Shown here: positions 7,780 to 15,840 of the stretch, piece after piece | How the letters are laid out: each line of letters begins with the position of its first letter | Numbering within the stretch: position 1 is the stretch's first letter | NCBI RefSeq assembly: GCF_001418475.1 | Contig: NZ_LIQX01000041.1 | Span: forward strand, 1-36,782 | Source: Streptomyces ossamyceticus | Lineage (GTDB): Bacteria; Actinomycetota; Actinomycetes; Streptomycetales; Streptomycetaceae | Reading direction: 5' to 3' | Length of the DNA stretch: 36,782 bases | Notes under the pieces: generated by a model | The model's database searches: none | Told to the model about the DNA's origin: nothing | Seen by the model: only the letters and a program-made list of their open reading frames with translations | Made by a program: the position numbers and the translations under genes

Positions 7780-10236
7780 ATGGCCCGCCGCAGCACGAAG
7801 ACCCCGCCGCCCGACGACGCGTTCGAGGAGCGGATCCTCGACATCGACGTCGTCGACGAGATGCAGGGCTCCTTCCTGGAGTACGCGTACTCGGTCATCT
7901 ACTCCCGAGCCCTGCCCGACGCCCGTGACGGTCTGAAGCCGGTGCACCGCCGCATCGTCTACCAGATGAACGAGATGGGTCTGCGCCCCGACCGCGGCTA
8001 TGTGAAGTGCGCCCGCGTGGTCGGCGAGGTCATGGGCAAGCTGCACCCGCACGGCGACTCGTCGATCTACGACGCCCTGGTGCGCATGGCCCAGCCCTTC
8101 TCGATGCGGGTCCCCCTGGTCGACGGCCACGGCAACTTCGGCTCCCTCGGCAACGACGACCCGCCCGCGGCCATGCGGTACACGGAGTGCCGTCAGGCCG
8201 CCGCGACGAGCCTGATGACGGAGTCGATCGAGGAGAACACGGTCGACTTCGCCCCGAACTACGACGGCCAGGAGCAGGAGCCGGTCGCACTGCCCGCCGC
8301 CTTCCCGAACCTGCTGGTCAACGGCGCCTCGGGCATCGCCGTCGGTATGGCCACCAACATGCCGCCGCACAACCTGGGCGAGGTCATCGCGGCCGCCCGC
8401 CACCTGATCAGATACCCGAACGCGGACCTGGACGCCCTGATGAAGCACGTCCCGGGCCCCGACCTGCCCACGGGCGGGCGGATCGTCGGACTCACCGGCG
8501 TCAGGGACGCGTACGAGACGGGCCGCGGCACCTTCAAGATCCGCGCCACGGTGGCCGTGGACAACGTGACGGCGCGCCGCAAGGGCCTCATCGTCACGGA
8601 GCTGCCGTTCACCGTCGGCCCCGAGAAGGTGATCGCCAAGATCAAGGACCTGGTCGGCTCGAAGAAGCTCCAGGGCATCGCCGACGTCAAGGACCTCACA
8701 GACCGCCAGCACGGCCTGCGGCTCGTGATCGAGATCAAGAACGGCTTCGTGCCGGAGGCGGTCCTGGAGCAGCTCTACAAGCTGACGCCGATGGAGGAGT
8801 CCTTCGGCATCAACAACGTGGCGCTGGTCGACGGCCAGCCCCTCACCCTGGGTCTCAAGGAGCTCCTGGAGGTCTACCTCGACCACCGCTTCGAGGTGGT
8901 GCGCCGCCGCTCGGAGTTCCGCCGCGGCAAGAAGCGCGACCGGCTGCACCTGGTCGAGGGCCTGCTCACGGCGCTGCTGGACATCGACGAGGTCATCCGG
9001 CTGATCCGCTCCAGCGAGAATTCCGCGCAGGCCAAGGAGCGCCTGATGGAGCACTTCTCCCTGTCGGACGTCCAGACGCAGTACATCCTCGACACCCCGC
9101 TGCGCCGGCTCACCAAGTACGACCGCATCGAGCTGGAGGCGGAGAAGGACCGGCTCAACGCGGAGATCGCGGAGCTGACGCGCATCCTGGAGTCGGACGC
9201 CGAGCTGCGCAAGCTGGTCTCCGGGGAACTGGCCGCGGTGGCGAAGAAGTTCGGCACCGAGCGCCGTACGGTGCTGCTGGAGTCGTCGGGCGCCCCGGTG
9301 GCGGCGGTTCCGCTCCAGGTCGCGGACGACCCGTGCCGGGTGCTGCTGTCCTCGACGGGGCTGCTCGCCCGTACGGCCCATGCCGAGCCCTTCGCGGCGG
9401 ACGCGGACGCCAAGCGCACCAAGCACGACGTGATCGTGTCGGCGGTCCCGGCGACGGCCCGCGGCGAGATCGGCGCGGTGACGTCCACCGGCCGTCTGCT
9501 GCGGCTGAACGTGATCGACCTGCCCCAGCTGCCCGACACGGCGGCCGCCCCGAACCTCGCGGGCGGCGCCCCGCTCGCGGAGTTCCTGTCCCTCCAGGAC
9601 GGCGAGACGGTGGTCTGTCTGACGACGCTCGACGAGTCGTCGCCGGGCCTCGCCATCGGCACCGAACAGGGTGTGGTCAAGCGGGTGGTGCCCGACTACC
9701 CCACCAACAAGGGGGAGTTGGAGGTCATCACCCTCAAGGAGGGCGACCGGATCGTCGGCGCGATCGAGCTGCGCACGGGCGAGGAGGACCTGGTCTTCAT
9801 CACGGACGACGCCCAGCTGCTGCGCTACCAGGCCTCGCAGGTCCGCCCGCAGGGCCGCCCGGCCGGCGGTATGGCGGGCATCAAGCTCACCGAGGGCGCG
9901 AAGGTCATCTCCTTCACGGCGGTCGACCCGGCCGTGGACGCGGTGGTCTTCACGGTGGCGGGCTCGCGCGGCACGCTGGACGACTCCGTCCAGACCACGG
10001 CCAAGCTCACCCCGTTCGACCAGTACCCGCGCAAGGGCCGCGCCACGGGCGGTGTCCGCTGCCAGCGGTATCTGAAGGGCGAGGACTGCCTGTCCTTCGC
10101 CTGGGCGGGCCCGACTCCGGCCCGTGCCGCCCAGAAGAACGGCACTCCGGCCGACCTGCCGGAGATGGACCCGCGCCGCGACGGCTCGGGCGTCTCCCTG
10201 GGCAAGCCGGTGGCCTTTGTGGCGGGCCCCTTCTGA
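7780..10236 (+). CDS. parC: DNA topoisomerase IV subunit A
   Basis: An 818-residue type IIA topoisomerase breakage-reunion subunit. The catalytic tyrosine is Tyr134 in AAMRYTECR. The quinolone-determining region [12 protein letters not shown] (89-100) has serines where sensitive enzymes do. The N-terminal winged helix and tower domains run to about residue 490, and the C-terminal beta-pinwheel repeats (about 500-800) are diverged from the GyrA box type. With a GyrB-type partner gene 11 kb away (parE at 21665-23788), this is the ParC of topoisomerase IV rather than GyrA. The ATG at 7780 has AAGGAG 9 nt upstream; the frame extends 29 codons further upstream without family similarity. A very stable hairpin follows the stop. 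Confidence 0.93.
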   Translation: MARRSTKTPPPDDAFEERILDIDVVDEMQGSFLEYAYSVIYSRALPDARDGLKPVHRRIVYQMNEMGLRPDRGYVKCARVVGEVMGKLHPHGDSSIYDALVRMAQPFSMRVPLVDGHGNFGSLGNDDPPAAMRYTECRQAAATSLMTESIEENTVDFAPNYDGQEQEPVALPAAFPNLLVNGASGIAVGMATNMPPHNLGEVIAAARHLIRYPNADLDALMKHVPGPDLPTGGRIVGLTGVRDAYETGRGTFKIRATVAVDNVTARRKGLIVTELPFTVGPEKVIAKIKDLVGSKKLQGIADVKDLTDRQHGLRLVIEIKNGFVPEAVLEQLYKLTPMEESFGINNVALVDGQPLTLGLKELLEVYLDHRFEVVRRRSEFRRGKKRDRLHLVEGLLTALLDIDEVIRLIRSSENSAQAKERLMEHFSLSDVQTQYILDTPLRRLTKYDRIELEAEKDRLNAEIAELTRILESDAELRKLVSGELAAVAKKFGTERRTVLLESSGAPVAAVPLQVADDPCRVLLSSTGLLARTAHAEPFAADADAKRTKHDVIVSAVPATARGEIGAVTSTGRLLRLNVIDLPQLPDTAAAPNLAGGAPLAEFLSLQDGETVVCLTTLDESSPGLAIGTEQGVVKRVVPDYPTNKGELEVITLKEGDRIVGAIELRTGEEDLVFITDDAQLLRYQASQVRPQGRPAGGMAGIKLTEGAKVISFTAVDPAVDAVVFTVAGSRGTLDDSVQTTAKLTPFDQYPRKGRATGGVRCQRYLKGEDCLSFAWAGPTPARAAQKNGTPADLPEMDPRRDGSGVSLGKPVAFVAGPF

Positions 10237-10250
10237 TCTAGACGGACGGC

Positions 10251-10297
10251 GGGCCGCGGCACCCTCGGACGGAAGACGTCCGAGGGCGCCGCGGCCC
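10251..10297 (+). terminator. Strong hairpin terminator after parC
   Basis: Arms 10251-10271 and 10277-10297 form a 21-bp stem with a single A-C mismatch and a GAAGA loop. It starts 14 bp after the parC stop and could also act on the converging cobW-type gene. Confidence 0.88.
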
Positions 10298-10314
10298 GAC
10301 TCGTTGCGTCAAAG

Positions 10315-10456
10315 GGTGTCGCGGCCCAGCGGTCACTTCAGAGGGGGTCGCGGCTCCACGGTCGCACCGGAGGAGGTCGCGGCTCCACGGTCACTTCAGA
10401 GGAGGTCGCGGCCCCACGGTCGCACCGGAGGGCGTCGCAGGGACGGTCGCTTCAGG
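10315..10456. repeat. 29-bp tandem repeat, about 4.9 copies
   Basis: Units 10315-10343, 10344-10372, 10373-10401 and 10402-10430 are each exactly 29 bp, followed by a degenerate 26-bp copy at 10431-10456. Each starts with a form of GRGGTCGCGGCYCCACGGTC. The 3' part alternates between CACTTCAGAG and GCACCGGAG, which implies a 58-bp higher-order unit. The last copy covers the stop codon of the CobW-type gene. No spacers exist, so this is not a CRISPR. Confidence 0.9.
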
Positions 10457-11636
10457 GCGTGTCGTAGGAGGGGTCCGGTTCGCCGGTCTCCTGCTCCTTG
10501 TCCGGTACGAAGCGCAGGACGCCCCACATGCTGTGCTCGTCGGCGTGGGGGGCGTCGTCCTTGCACGCCTCCAGCTCCTTGGTGAGGGCGGCGGCGTCGA
10601 TACCGGTGCCGATGAGGACGAGCTGGGTGAGCCTCGGCTCGTCGCCCGGCGCCCACGGCTCGGGGTAGAACCGCAGGAACCGCCCGACCGCGTGCACGGC
10701 ATACCGGTTGCGGGTGTCGTGCGGCCCGAAGTCGACGTACCCCTTGATGCGGTACAGCCCGTCCGACCTGCTGTCGAGGAAGTCCAGCAGCCGCCGGGGG
10801 TTCATCGGCAGGTCGGAGACGAAGGCGACGCTGTCGTACGCGGTGTGCAGATGCCCGAGGTGATCCTCGTGGGTGTCGCCGCCCTCACCGTGGGCGTCGG
10901 CGCCGTGGCCGCCGGTGGCGTCGTCCCCGCCGTGCGGGTCGGCGCCGTCCTTCCCGTGGAGGTCGTCGTGCCGGTGGAGGTCGTCGAAGGAGAGCTGCCC
11001 GATACGTTCCTCGCTGGGGCGGCAGTCGAAGAGGAACGCGGGGTCGACGCGCCCGTACGTCGCGGCCACGACGGCGGCGCCCTCGCTGAGCGACCGGACG
11101 AGTGCGAGGACACGCTCGCCGTCCTCGGCCCGGTCGACCTTGTTGACGACGACGAGGTCGGCGATGGCGAGGTGCCGGTCGATCTCGGGGTGCCGCTGCC
11201 TGGTGTCGAGGAACTCGGCCGCGTCGACGACCTCGACCAATCCGCCGTACACGACCCGGGGATTCTCGCTGGCGAGCACCATCCGCACGAGTTCCTGCGG
11301 CTCGGCGAGCCCGCTGGCCTCGATGACGATGACGTCGATGCCGGTGGCGGGGTCGGCGAGCCGCTCCAGGTACACATCCAGCTCGCCGGCGTCGACGGCA
11401 CAGCACAGACACCCGTTGCCCAGCGACACCGTGGAGTCGCCGAGGGCGCCGGCCACCGCCATCGCGTCGATCTCGATGGCCCCGAAGTCGTTGACGACGG
11501 CACCGATGCGGGTGCCGCCGCTGCGTTGGAGGAGGTGGTTGAGGAGGGTGGTCTTGCCGGATCCCAGGAATCCGGCAAGGACCACTACCGGGATCTGCTG
11601 CGGCCCCCCAGGGCCCGGACTCGACGACTGGCTCAA
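10452..11636 (-). CDS. CobW/COG0523 family GTP-binding metal chaperone
   Basis: A 394-residue G3E-family P-loop GTPase. Walker A is GFLGSGKTT (22-30); the family-defining metal site is GCLCC (Cys76, Cys78, Cys79); the G4 motif NKVD is at 165-168. A His/Asp/Gly-rich insert (about 221-264, with more than ten His) separates the GTPase from the C-terminal CobW_C domain and is typical of zinc-handling members. The likely role is GTP-dependent delivery of zinc (or another divalent metal) to a client enzyme; which client cannot be told. The start is TTG at 11636 with GAGAGGG about 7 nt upstream. I see no Zur-type operator nearby. Its 3' end runs into the 29-bp repeat. Confidence 0.9.
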   Translation of the reverse strand: MSQSSSPGPGGPQQIPVVVLAGFLGSGKTTLLNHLLQRSGGTRIGAVVNDFGAIEIDAMAVAGALGDSTVSLGNGCLCCAVDAGELDVYLERLADPATGIDVIVIEASGLAEPQELVRMVLASENPRVVYGGLVEVVDAAEFLDTRQRHPEIDRHLAIADLVVVNKVDRAEDGERVLALVRSLSEGAAVVAATYGRVDPAFLFDCRPSEERIGQLSFDDLHRHDDLHGKDGADPHGGDDATGGHGADAHGEGGDTHEDHLGHLHTAYDSVAFVSDLPMNPRRLLDFLDSRSDGLYRIKGYVDFGPHDTRNRYAVHAVGRFLRFYPEPWAPGDEPRLTQLVLIGTGIDAAALTKELEACKDDAPHADEHSMWGVLRFVPDKEQETGEPDPSYDTP

Positions 11637-12009
11637 CGCGCGCCCTCTCTCACACCGTCGCGTGCGCCGGCTCGCGGCCGGCCGCCGTACCGGGACGGCT
11701 CACGGACCGGCGTTCGCCGGAACACCGCAGCTCCCGTACGGCTTTGTACTGCTGCCCCAGGATACGAGTGGGCACACGGCCCACACGAAGGGAACGATTG
11801 TCAGCGGCGCCCGCGGGGCACACGATGTGCATGGCGCCGGTTTCTGACACCCGCACATCCTTCCGTGCGCCTCCTCTCCGCCTCCCAGCCGACCAGGGCC
11901 GCTCGGCGACACTGGGAGACGGCAAGCGCGCCGCCCACCGCTCGCCGGTCCCCATCCTGTCGACCCGTGTCCGACGACCGGCGGATGGACGCCTGAACCG
12001 GGGGTTGAC
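11637..12009. other. Intergenic region between cobW-type gene and DUF6082 gene
   Basis: A 373-bp divergent region. It contains several short inverted repeats (for example GTACGGCTTTGTAC near 11737) but no element I can name. Open frames here have poor codon bias and look like chance. Confidence 0.45.
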
Positions 12010-12525
12010 ATGGCCACACAGAACTTTGGGATACGGAGGCTGGGCTCCGCCGCCCGGGACCGGCTCGCCTCGGCCGCGCAGGCCCTGACGGAGAGAGGCG
12101 CCCGACAGCGCAGGCACGCCGCGCTCGCCGAACAGCACCGGCTCCACTTCGACCTGCTGTGCAAGGCCATGGCGGACCCGGCCCTGGCAGCCGTGCTCGA
12201 CACCTACGAGACCGATGTCCCGCCGGAGCGGCAGCGCCAGTACCTCTTCGCGAACGCCCTGTACGTCAACGCCCTCTACTACCACCGCATCGGTGCGCTC
12301 AGCCTGGGCGAGCTGTACGGGCACCTGCGGGTGATGGCGCGCAACACGATCTTCCGGGAGTACTGGGCGGCCACGCGTCACCACCGGGACAGCCTGCCCG
12401 ACGCGTCGGAGGAGGCGGCGCTGGGCGACATGATGAACGGTCTCGTCGAGGAGATGAACCATCTGGTCGAGGACCCCGACGACGGAGACGAGTGGTGGGT
12501 CACAGGGCAACCGCCGGACGAGTGA
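12010..12525 (+). CDS. DUF6082 family protein
   Basis: A 171-residue, mostly helical protein resembling the actinomycete DUF6082 family. Residues 1-45 are basic and helical; the middle carries YLFANALYVNALYYHRIGAL and GELYGHLRVMARNTIFREYW, and the C-terminus is very acidic (EEMNHLVEDPDDGDEWW). No signal peptide, membrane segment or catalytic motif is visible. Members often sit near regulatory or defence-like genes, but no function is established. A GGGGG run 6 nt before the ATG may serve as ribosome site. The stop codon lies inside a 13-bp palindrome (GAGTGATTCACTC, 12520-12532). Confidence 0.8.
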   Translation: MATQNFGIRRLGSAARDRLASAAQALTERGARQRRHAALAEQHRLHFDLLCKAMADPALAAVLDTYETDVPPERQRQYLFANALYVNALYYHRIGALSLGELYGHLRVMARNTIFREYWAATRHHRDSLPDASEEAALGDMMNGLVEEMNHLVEDPDDGDEWWVTGQPPDE

Positions 12526-12668
12526 TTCACTCTCAAGTCCCGTCAAGCGGCGAGACGTTGGGACATCCGGACCGGTAATCTCTCCGCATCCTGCTCGGGA
12601 AGAACCTCCTGCTCAGGTCCTTGCATGTGCGGCGTAGGGCTGCAGATCCCCACCCGAGGCAGCAGCCC

Positions 12669-12700
12669 GTTCATGAGCATCCGTGGGCCCGCTCATGAAC
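12669..12700. repeat. 10-bp inverted repeat upstream of small hypothetical gene
   Basis: GTTCATGAGC (12669-12678) and GCTCATGAAC (12691-12700) are perfect inverted copies separated by 12 bp. The site is 63 bp before the next start codon and could be an operator or a short hairpin. Nothing else in 12526-12762 was recognised. Confidence 0.6.
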
Positions 12701-12762
12701 CGACCGGACGCACCATGGGTCATCCACTCGCGCAGCGCCCCGGCTGAGGCCCCTCTCGCTCA

Positions 12763-13017
12763 ATGCCTCTAGGACCGGACTTGAAGATCGTGCGTCGAGT
12801 TGGCGCCTCGCCCAGGGAGCGCGGCAGCGCCACGGGCCAGACCTGCCCCGACATCTTCGAACTCAGCGACGGCAACTTCGCCGTCATCGGCACCGAAGCC
12901 ACCGCCGACCTCGACGGTGAGCTGCCGCCCGACGCGGCGCGCGCCCCCTACGAACGCATCGTGATCATCTCGCGCGAGACCCTGGTCCGCGCCAAAGCCG
13001 ACATCCCCGATGCGTGA
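12763..13017 (+). CDS. Small conserved hypothetical protein
   Basis: An 84-residue soluble protein I cannot assign. The core (about residues 23-62) has TCPDIFELSDGNFAVIGTEA and ends in a hydrophobic strand RIVIISRETL, resembling the small partner proteins that accompany helix-turn-helix regulators in Streptomyces; no such regulator is adjacent here. Codon bias is strongly coding. The ATG at 12763 lacks a good ribosome site, so the true start may be slightly downstream. A hairpin follows the stop. Confidence 0.7.
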   Translation: MPLGPDLKIVRRVGASPRERGSATGQTCPDIFELSDGNFAVIGTEATADLDGELPPDAARAPYERIVIISRETLVRAKADIPDA

Positions 13018-13052
13018 GACGACCGTGCTCATATGACGGAGCGCGTCGCACG

Positions 13053-13082
13053 AGCCCGGCACCTCCCCCGTGGTGCCGGGCT
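13053..13082. terminator. Bidirectional hairpin between convergent genes
   Basis: AGCCCGGCACC (13053-13063) pairs perfectly with GGTGCCGGGCT (13072-13082) around an 8-nt loop. It sits between the small hypothetical gene and the converging citrate synthase gene and can serve both. Confidence 0.8.
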
Positions 13083-13109
13083 TCGTCCGTGAAACGGGAA
13101 CGGGGAATG

Positions 13110-14276
13110 TCAGGCGACCAGCGGTACGGCCGCCGGGGGAACCGGTCCCACATAGCGTGCCGCCGGACGGATGATCTTCGAGTCCTGGGCCTGTTCGAGG
13201 ATGTTGGCGCTCCAGCCGACGACGCGGGCGGCGGCGAAGGTCGGGGTGAACATCTCGCGGGGCAACCCGCACAGCTCCATGACGACGCCCGCGTAGAACT
13301 CGACATTGGTGTGCAGCTCACGGCCCGGCTTCAGTTCGGCGAGGATGGCCTCCACCTGCCGCTCGACCTCCGTCGCGAAGGCGACGCGCGGTCCGCCGAA
13401 CTGCTGCGCGATGCCGCGCAGCATGCGGGAGCGGGGGTCCTCAGTGCGGTACACGGGGTGGCCGAAACCCATGATGCGGTCGCCGGCGAGGACGCGTTCC
13501 CGGATCCACGCGTCGATGCGGTCCGGGGTGCCGATCGCGTCGAGCGTGTCCAGCGCCCGGCTGGGGGCGCCCCCGTGGAGGGGCCCCGAGAGCGCGCCCA
13601 CCGCACCCACCAGACAGGCCGCGACGTCGGCGCCCGTCGAGGCGATCACGCGGGCGGTGAAGGTTGACGCATTGAATCCGTGGTCAATGGTTGAGATCAA
13701 GTATTGCTCGATCGCCCGCGCAGCCCAGAGATCGGGTTCCGTGCCCGTCAACATGTACAAGTAGTTCGCGGCGTACGGCAGATCGTCGCGGGGCTCGATC
13801 GGGTCGAGCCCCTGCCCGAGCCGGTACAGCGCGGCGAGCAGCGTCGGTACGGCCGCCGAGGCGGCGAGGGCGTCCGCGCGGCGCCGGCCCTCGTCGAGGT
13901 CGTACACCGGGCAAAAGCCCTTCGCGGCGCCGAGCAACGACAGCGCGGTACGCAGACCGGAGAGCGGCCCCGAGTGCGCGCTCGCCGCCGCGATGGCGGG
14001 CAGGGTGACCCGCACGTCGTCGGGCAGCCGGCGCAGGGGACCGACCTCAGCGGCGAACGCGGCCCGCCGCGCGGCATCCGGCAGTTCGCCGTCGATCATC
14101 AGGTGCCAGACATCCTCGAAGCCGCGGGTCTGCGCGAGCTCGACGGCGGAGTACTGGCGGTAGTGGTAGAAGCCCTCCTGCCCCCTGACGTCACCCAATT
14201 CGGTGTCGGTGACGACGACGCCCGCGAGTCCTCGCGGCACGTCGACGGAGGCGGTCGCGGCCCTGGTGATCTGCAT
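13110..14276 (-). CDS. Citrate synthase family protein (Asp-to-Glu at the catalytic position)
   Basis: A 388-residue citrate/2-methylcitrate synthase-type enzyme that would condense an acyl-CoA with oxaloacetate. The fold landmarks are intact: DHGFNASTF (His199), GPLHGGAP (His234), FGHPVYRTEDPR (His273). Where citrate synthases have the catalytic Asp in NVDF, this protein has Glu326 in NVEFYAG. The ATG at 14276 has AAGGAGGA a few nt upstream; the frame extends further but without support. It is divergent from a second citrate synthase-like gene with a DNA-binding domain, and their promoter region is shared. The main TCA-cycle citrate synthase is probably elsewhere, so this may be a secondary enzyme; substrate preference cannot be read. 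Confidence 0.9.
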   Translation of the reverse strand: MQITRAATASVDVPRGLAGVVVTDTELGDVRGQEGFYHYRQYSAVELAQTRGFEDVWHLMIDGELPDAARRAAFAAEVGPLRRLPDDVRVTLPAIAAASAHSGPLSGLRTALSLLGAAKGFCPVYDLDEGRRRADALAASAAVPTLLAALYRLGQGLDPIEPRDDLPYAANYLYMLTGTEPDLWAARAIEQYLISTIDHGFNASTFTARVIASTGADVAACLVGAVGALSGPLHGGAPSRALDTLDAIGTPDRIDAWIRERVLAGDRIMGFGHPVYRTEDPRSRMLRGIAQQFGGPRVAFATEVERQVEAILAELKPGRELHTNVEFYAGVVMELCGLPREMFTPTFAAARVVGWSANILEQAQDSKIIRPAARYVGPVPPAAVPLVA

Positions 14277-14291
14277 GTCTCCTCCTTGAAC

Positions 14292-14340
14292 TTGATTCGA
14301 CTGTCCATGCTTGACTCGATCTCTGTCAATATTGATTGAA
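14292..14340. promoter_or_regulatory. Three phased TTGA-type boxes in the divergent citrate synthase promoter
   Basis: TTGATTCGA (14292-14300), TTGACTCGA (14311-14319) and TTGATTGAA (14332-14340) are spaced 19 and 21 bp start to start, about two helical turns each, so all lie on one face of the DNA. The third overlaps a 13-bp palindrome TTGATTGAATCAA (14332-14344). They are the natural candidate operator for the helix-turn-helix protein encoded next to them. Some could instead be -35 hexamers. Confidence 0.5.
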
Positions 14341-14360
14341 TCAATGTCATGCTCAACGGA

Positions 14361-14373
14361 TACGGTGACGCCC
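14361..14373 (+). promoter_or_regulatory. Candidate -10 of a leaderless promoter for the HTH-citrate synthase gene
   Basis: TACGGT (14361-14366) is followed after 7 nt by the ATG at 14374. A TTGAAT at 14336-14341 may be the -35, with a 19-bp spacer. No Shine-Dalgarno is present, which fits transcription starting at the A of the ATG. Confidence 0.4.
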
Positions 14374-15654
14374 ATGACGGAGCAAGGCGCGCGCGCATCG
14401 ACGAACCCGGCGAACACCTCCGCCCTCCCGGGGCGACGGCTCAGCACGAGGGAGACCGCCGAACTGCTCGGAGTGAAGCCGGAGACCGTCTACGCCTATG
14501 TGAGCCGCGGCCAGCTCAGCAGCCGCCGGGACACGGCGGGCCGGGGCAGCACCTTCGACGCCGAGGAGGTCGCTGCACTCGCGCGCCGCAACCGGCGGGA
14601 GAGCGGCACTGCCTCGTCCGGCGGGGGCGAGCTGTCCGTCCGCACCCGGCTGACCCTCATCGAGCACGATCACTACTACTTCCGCGGCGTCGACGCGGCG
14701 GAACTGGCCGCGCGCCACTCCTACGAAGAGGTCGCCGAGTGGCTGTGGACCGGCGAGCCGCGCCCCGGCGCGACCTTCACCGCGCCGAAGACGTCCGTGT
14801 CCGCCGCCCGCCGCGCGGTCGACGCGCTGCCGGAGCACAGCGGCCCCGTCGACCGGCTGCGGGTCGCGGCCGTCGCGGCGGCGGCCGCCGACCCCCTGCG
14901 CTTCGACCTCTCCGAGGAGGCGGTGCTCGGCACCGCGCGCACCCTCATCCCCACGCTCGTCGCCGCCCTCCCGCTGTCCTCGCGCGGCCATCGCGACGCC
15001 GGCCCGCTCGCCCACCGCCTCTGGGCCCGGCTCAGCGGACGCGCGCCCGACGAAGCCGCCCTGCGGGCGCTGGACACCGCGCTCGGGCTGCTCGCCGACC
15101 ACGACCTCGCCGCCTCCACCCTGGCGGTCCGCGTCGCCGCCTCGGCGCGCGCGCACGCGTACGCGGCGGTCTCCGCGGGGCTGGGTGCCCTGGAGGGCCC
15201 GCTGCACGGTTCGGCCAGCGCCCTCGCCCACCGGCTGCTCACCGATGTGCTGGACCACGGCAGCGCCGTCCCGGTGATCGCGGAGGAACTGCGCTCCGGC
15301 CGCGGCATCCCCGGTCTCGGCCACCGTCTCTACACGGGCGAGGACCCCCGCGCGCGTGCCCTGTTCGCGCTCCTGGCCGACATGCCCCATGCGGCCCCCG
15401 CCCTGGCGGCCGCCCGCGACATCGTGTCGACCGCCGCCCGGCACACCCCCCTGCACGCCAACGTCGACCTGGCCCTGGCAGTCCTCACGGCCTCCAGCGG
15501 CATGCCCCCGACCGCCGGCGAGACGATCTTCGCCGTCGCCCGCACCGCGGGCTGGATCGCCCACGCGCTGGAGGAGTACGGCGAGCGCCCCCTGCGGATG
15601 CGCCCGAGCGGCCAGTACGTGGGGGTACGACCGCCGCAACCACTGCTGGAGTGA
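14374..15654 (+). CDS. Citrate synthase-like protein with N-terminal helix-turn-helix domain
   Basis: A 426-residue fusion. Residues about 22-75 form a MerR/excisionase-like helix-turn-helix (LSTRETAELLGVKPETVYAYV, then a wing-like RRDTAGRGSTFDAEEVAAL). Residues about 88-420 are a citrate synthase fold with all key residues: His243 (ADHDLAAST), His278 (GPLHGS), His317 (GLGHRLY) and Asp365 (ANVDLALAV). It may thus be a metabolite-sensing regulator that uses a citrate synthase pocket for oxaloacetate or acyl-CoA, or a bifunctional enzyme; neither is shown. The divergent neighbour is the obvious regulatory target. The ATG at 14374 is preferred; an upstream TTG at 14311 would extend into the operator region and has no ribosome site. 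Confidence 0.9.
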   Translation: MTEQGARASTNPANTSALPGRRLSTRETAELLGVKPETVYAYVSRGQLSSRRDTAGRGSTFDAEEVAALARRNRRESGTASSGGGELSVRTRLTLIEHDHYYFRGVDAAELAARHSYEEVAEWLWTGEPRPGATFTAPKTSVSAARRAVDALPEHSGPVDRLRVAAVAAAAADPLRFDLSEEAVLGTARTLIPTLVAALPLSSRGHRDAGPLAHRLWARLSGRAPDEAALRALDTALGLLADHDLAASTLAVRVAASARAHAYAAVSAGLGALEGPLHGSASALAHRLLTDVLDHGSAVPVIAEELRSGRGIPGLGHRLYTGEDPRARALFALLADMPHAAPALAAARDIVSTAARHTPLHANVDLALAVLTASSGMPPTAGETIFAVARTAGWIAHALEEYGERPLRMRPSGQYVGVRPPQPLLE

Positions 15655-15732
15655 CCTGCCGGAGGTCGGAGTGACCTGCCCGAGCCCGAGTGACCTGCCG
15701 GAGTGACCAGTCGGAGGCCGGAGCGACCGGCC
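15649..15732. repeat. Degenerate short tandem repeat over the citrate synthase stop codon
   Basis: GAGTGACCTGCC occurs at 15649-15660, 15669-15680 and 15688-15699, with weaker copies GAGTGACCAGTC (15701-15712) and GAGCGACCGGCC (15721-15732). Spacing is 19-20 bp, then about 13 and 20 bp. The first copy contains the stop codon of the upstream gene. Confidence 0.7.
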
Positions 15733-15821
15733 GGAACGGCCACCGCCGAGGCACGCGGAACGCACCGCTCGCCGCGCCGGTGTCCACCCCTTCGGCCCGC
15801 CCGGAGGCCGCGCGGCCGAAG

Positions 15822-15840
15822 TCAGGTTAGGCTCACCTCT
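15822..15840 (+). promoter_or_regulatory. Iron box (DmdR1/IdeR operator) overlapping a leaderless -10
   Basis: The 19-bp site matches 15 of 19 positions of the iron box TTAGGTTAGGCTAACCTAA. It contains TAGGCT (15828-15833), a typical HrdB -10, exactly 7 nt before the GTG start. A DtxR-family repressor bound here in iron-replete cells would block the promoter directly. Confidence 0.85.

Noticed and set aside
7396..9426. Long minus-strand frame opposite parC
   Set aside because: Antisense to a protein with full ParC motifs; no recognisable domain.
10315..10456. CRISPR array
   Set aside because: The 29-bp units are directly joined without unique spacers, and no cas genes are present.
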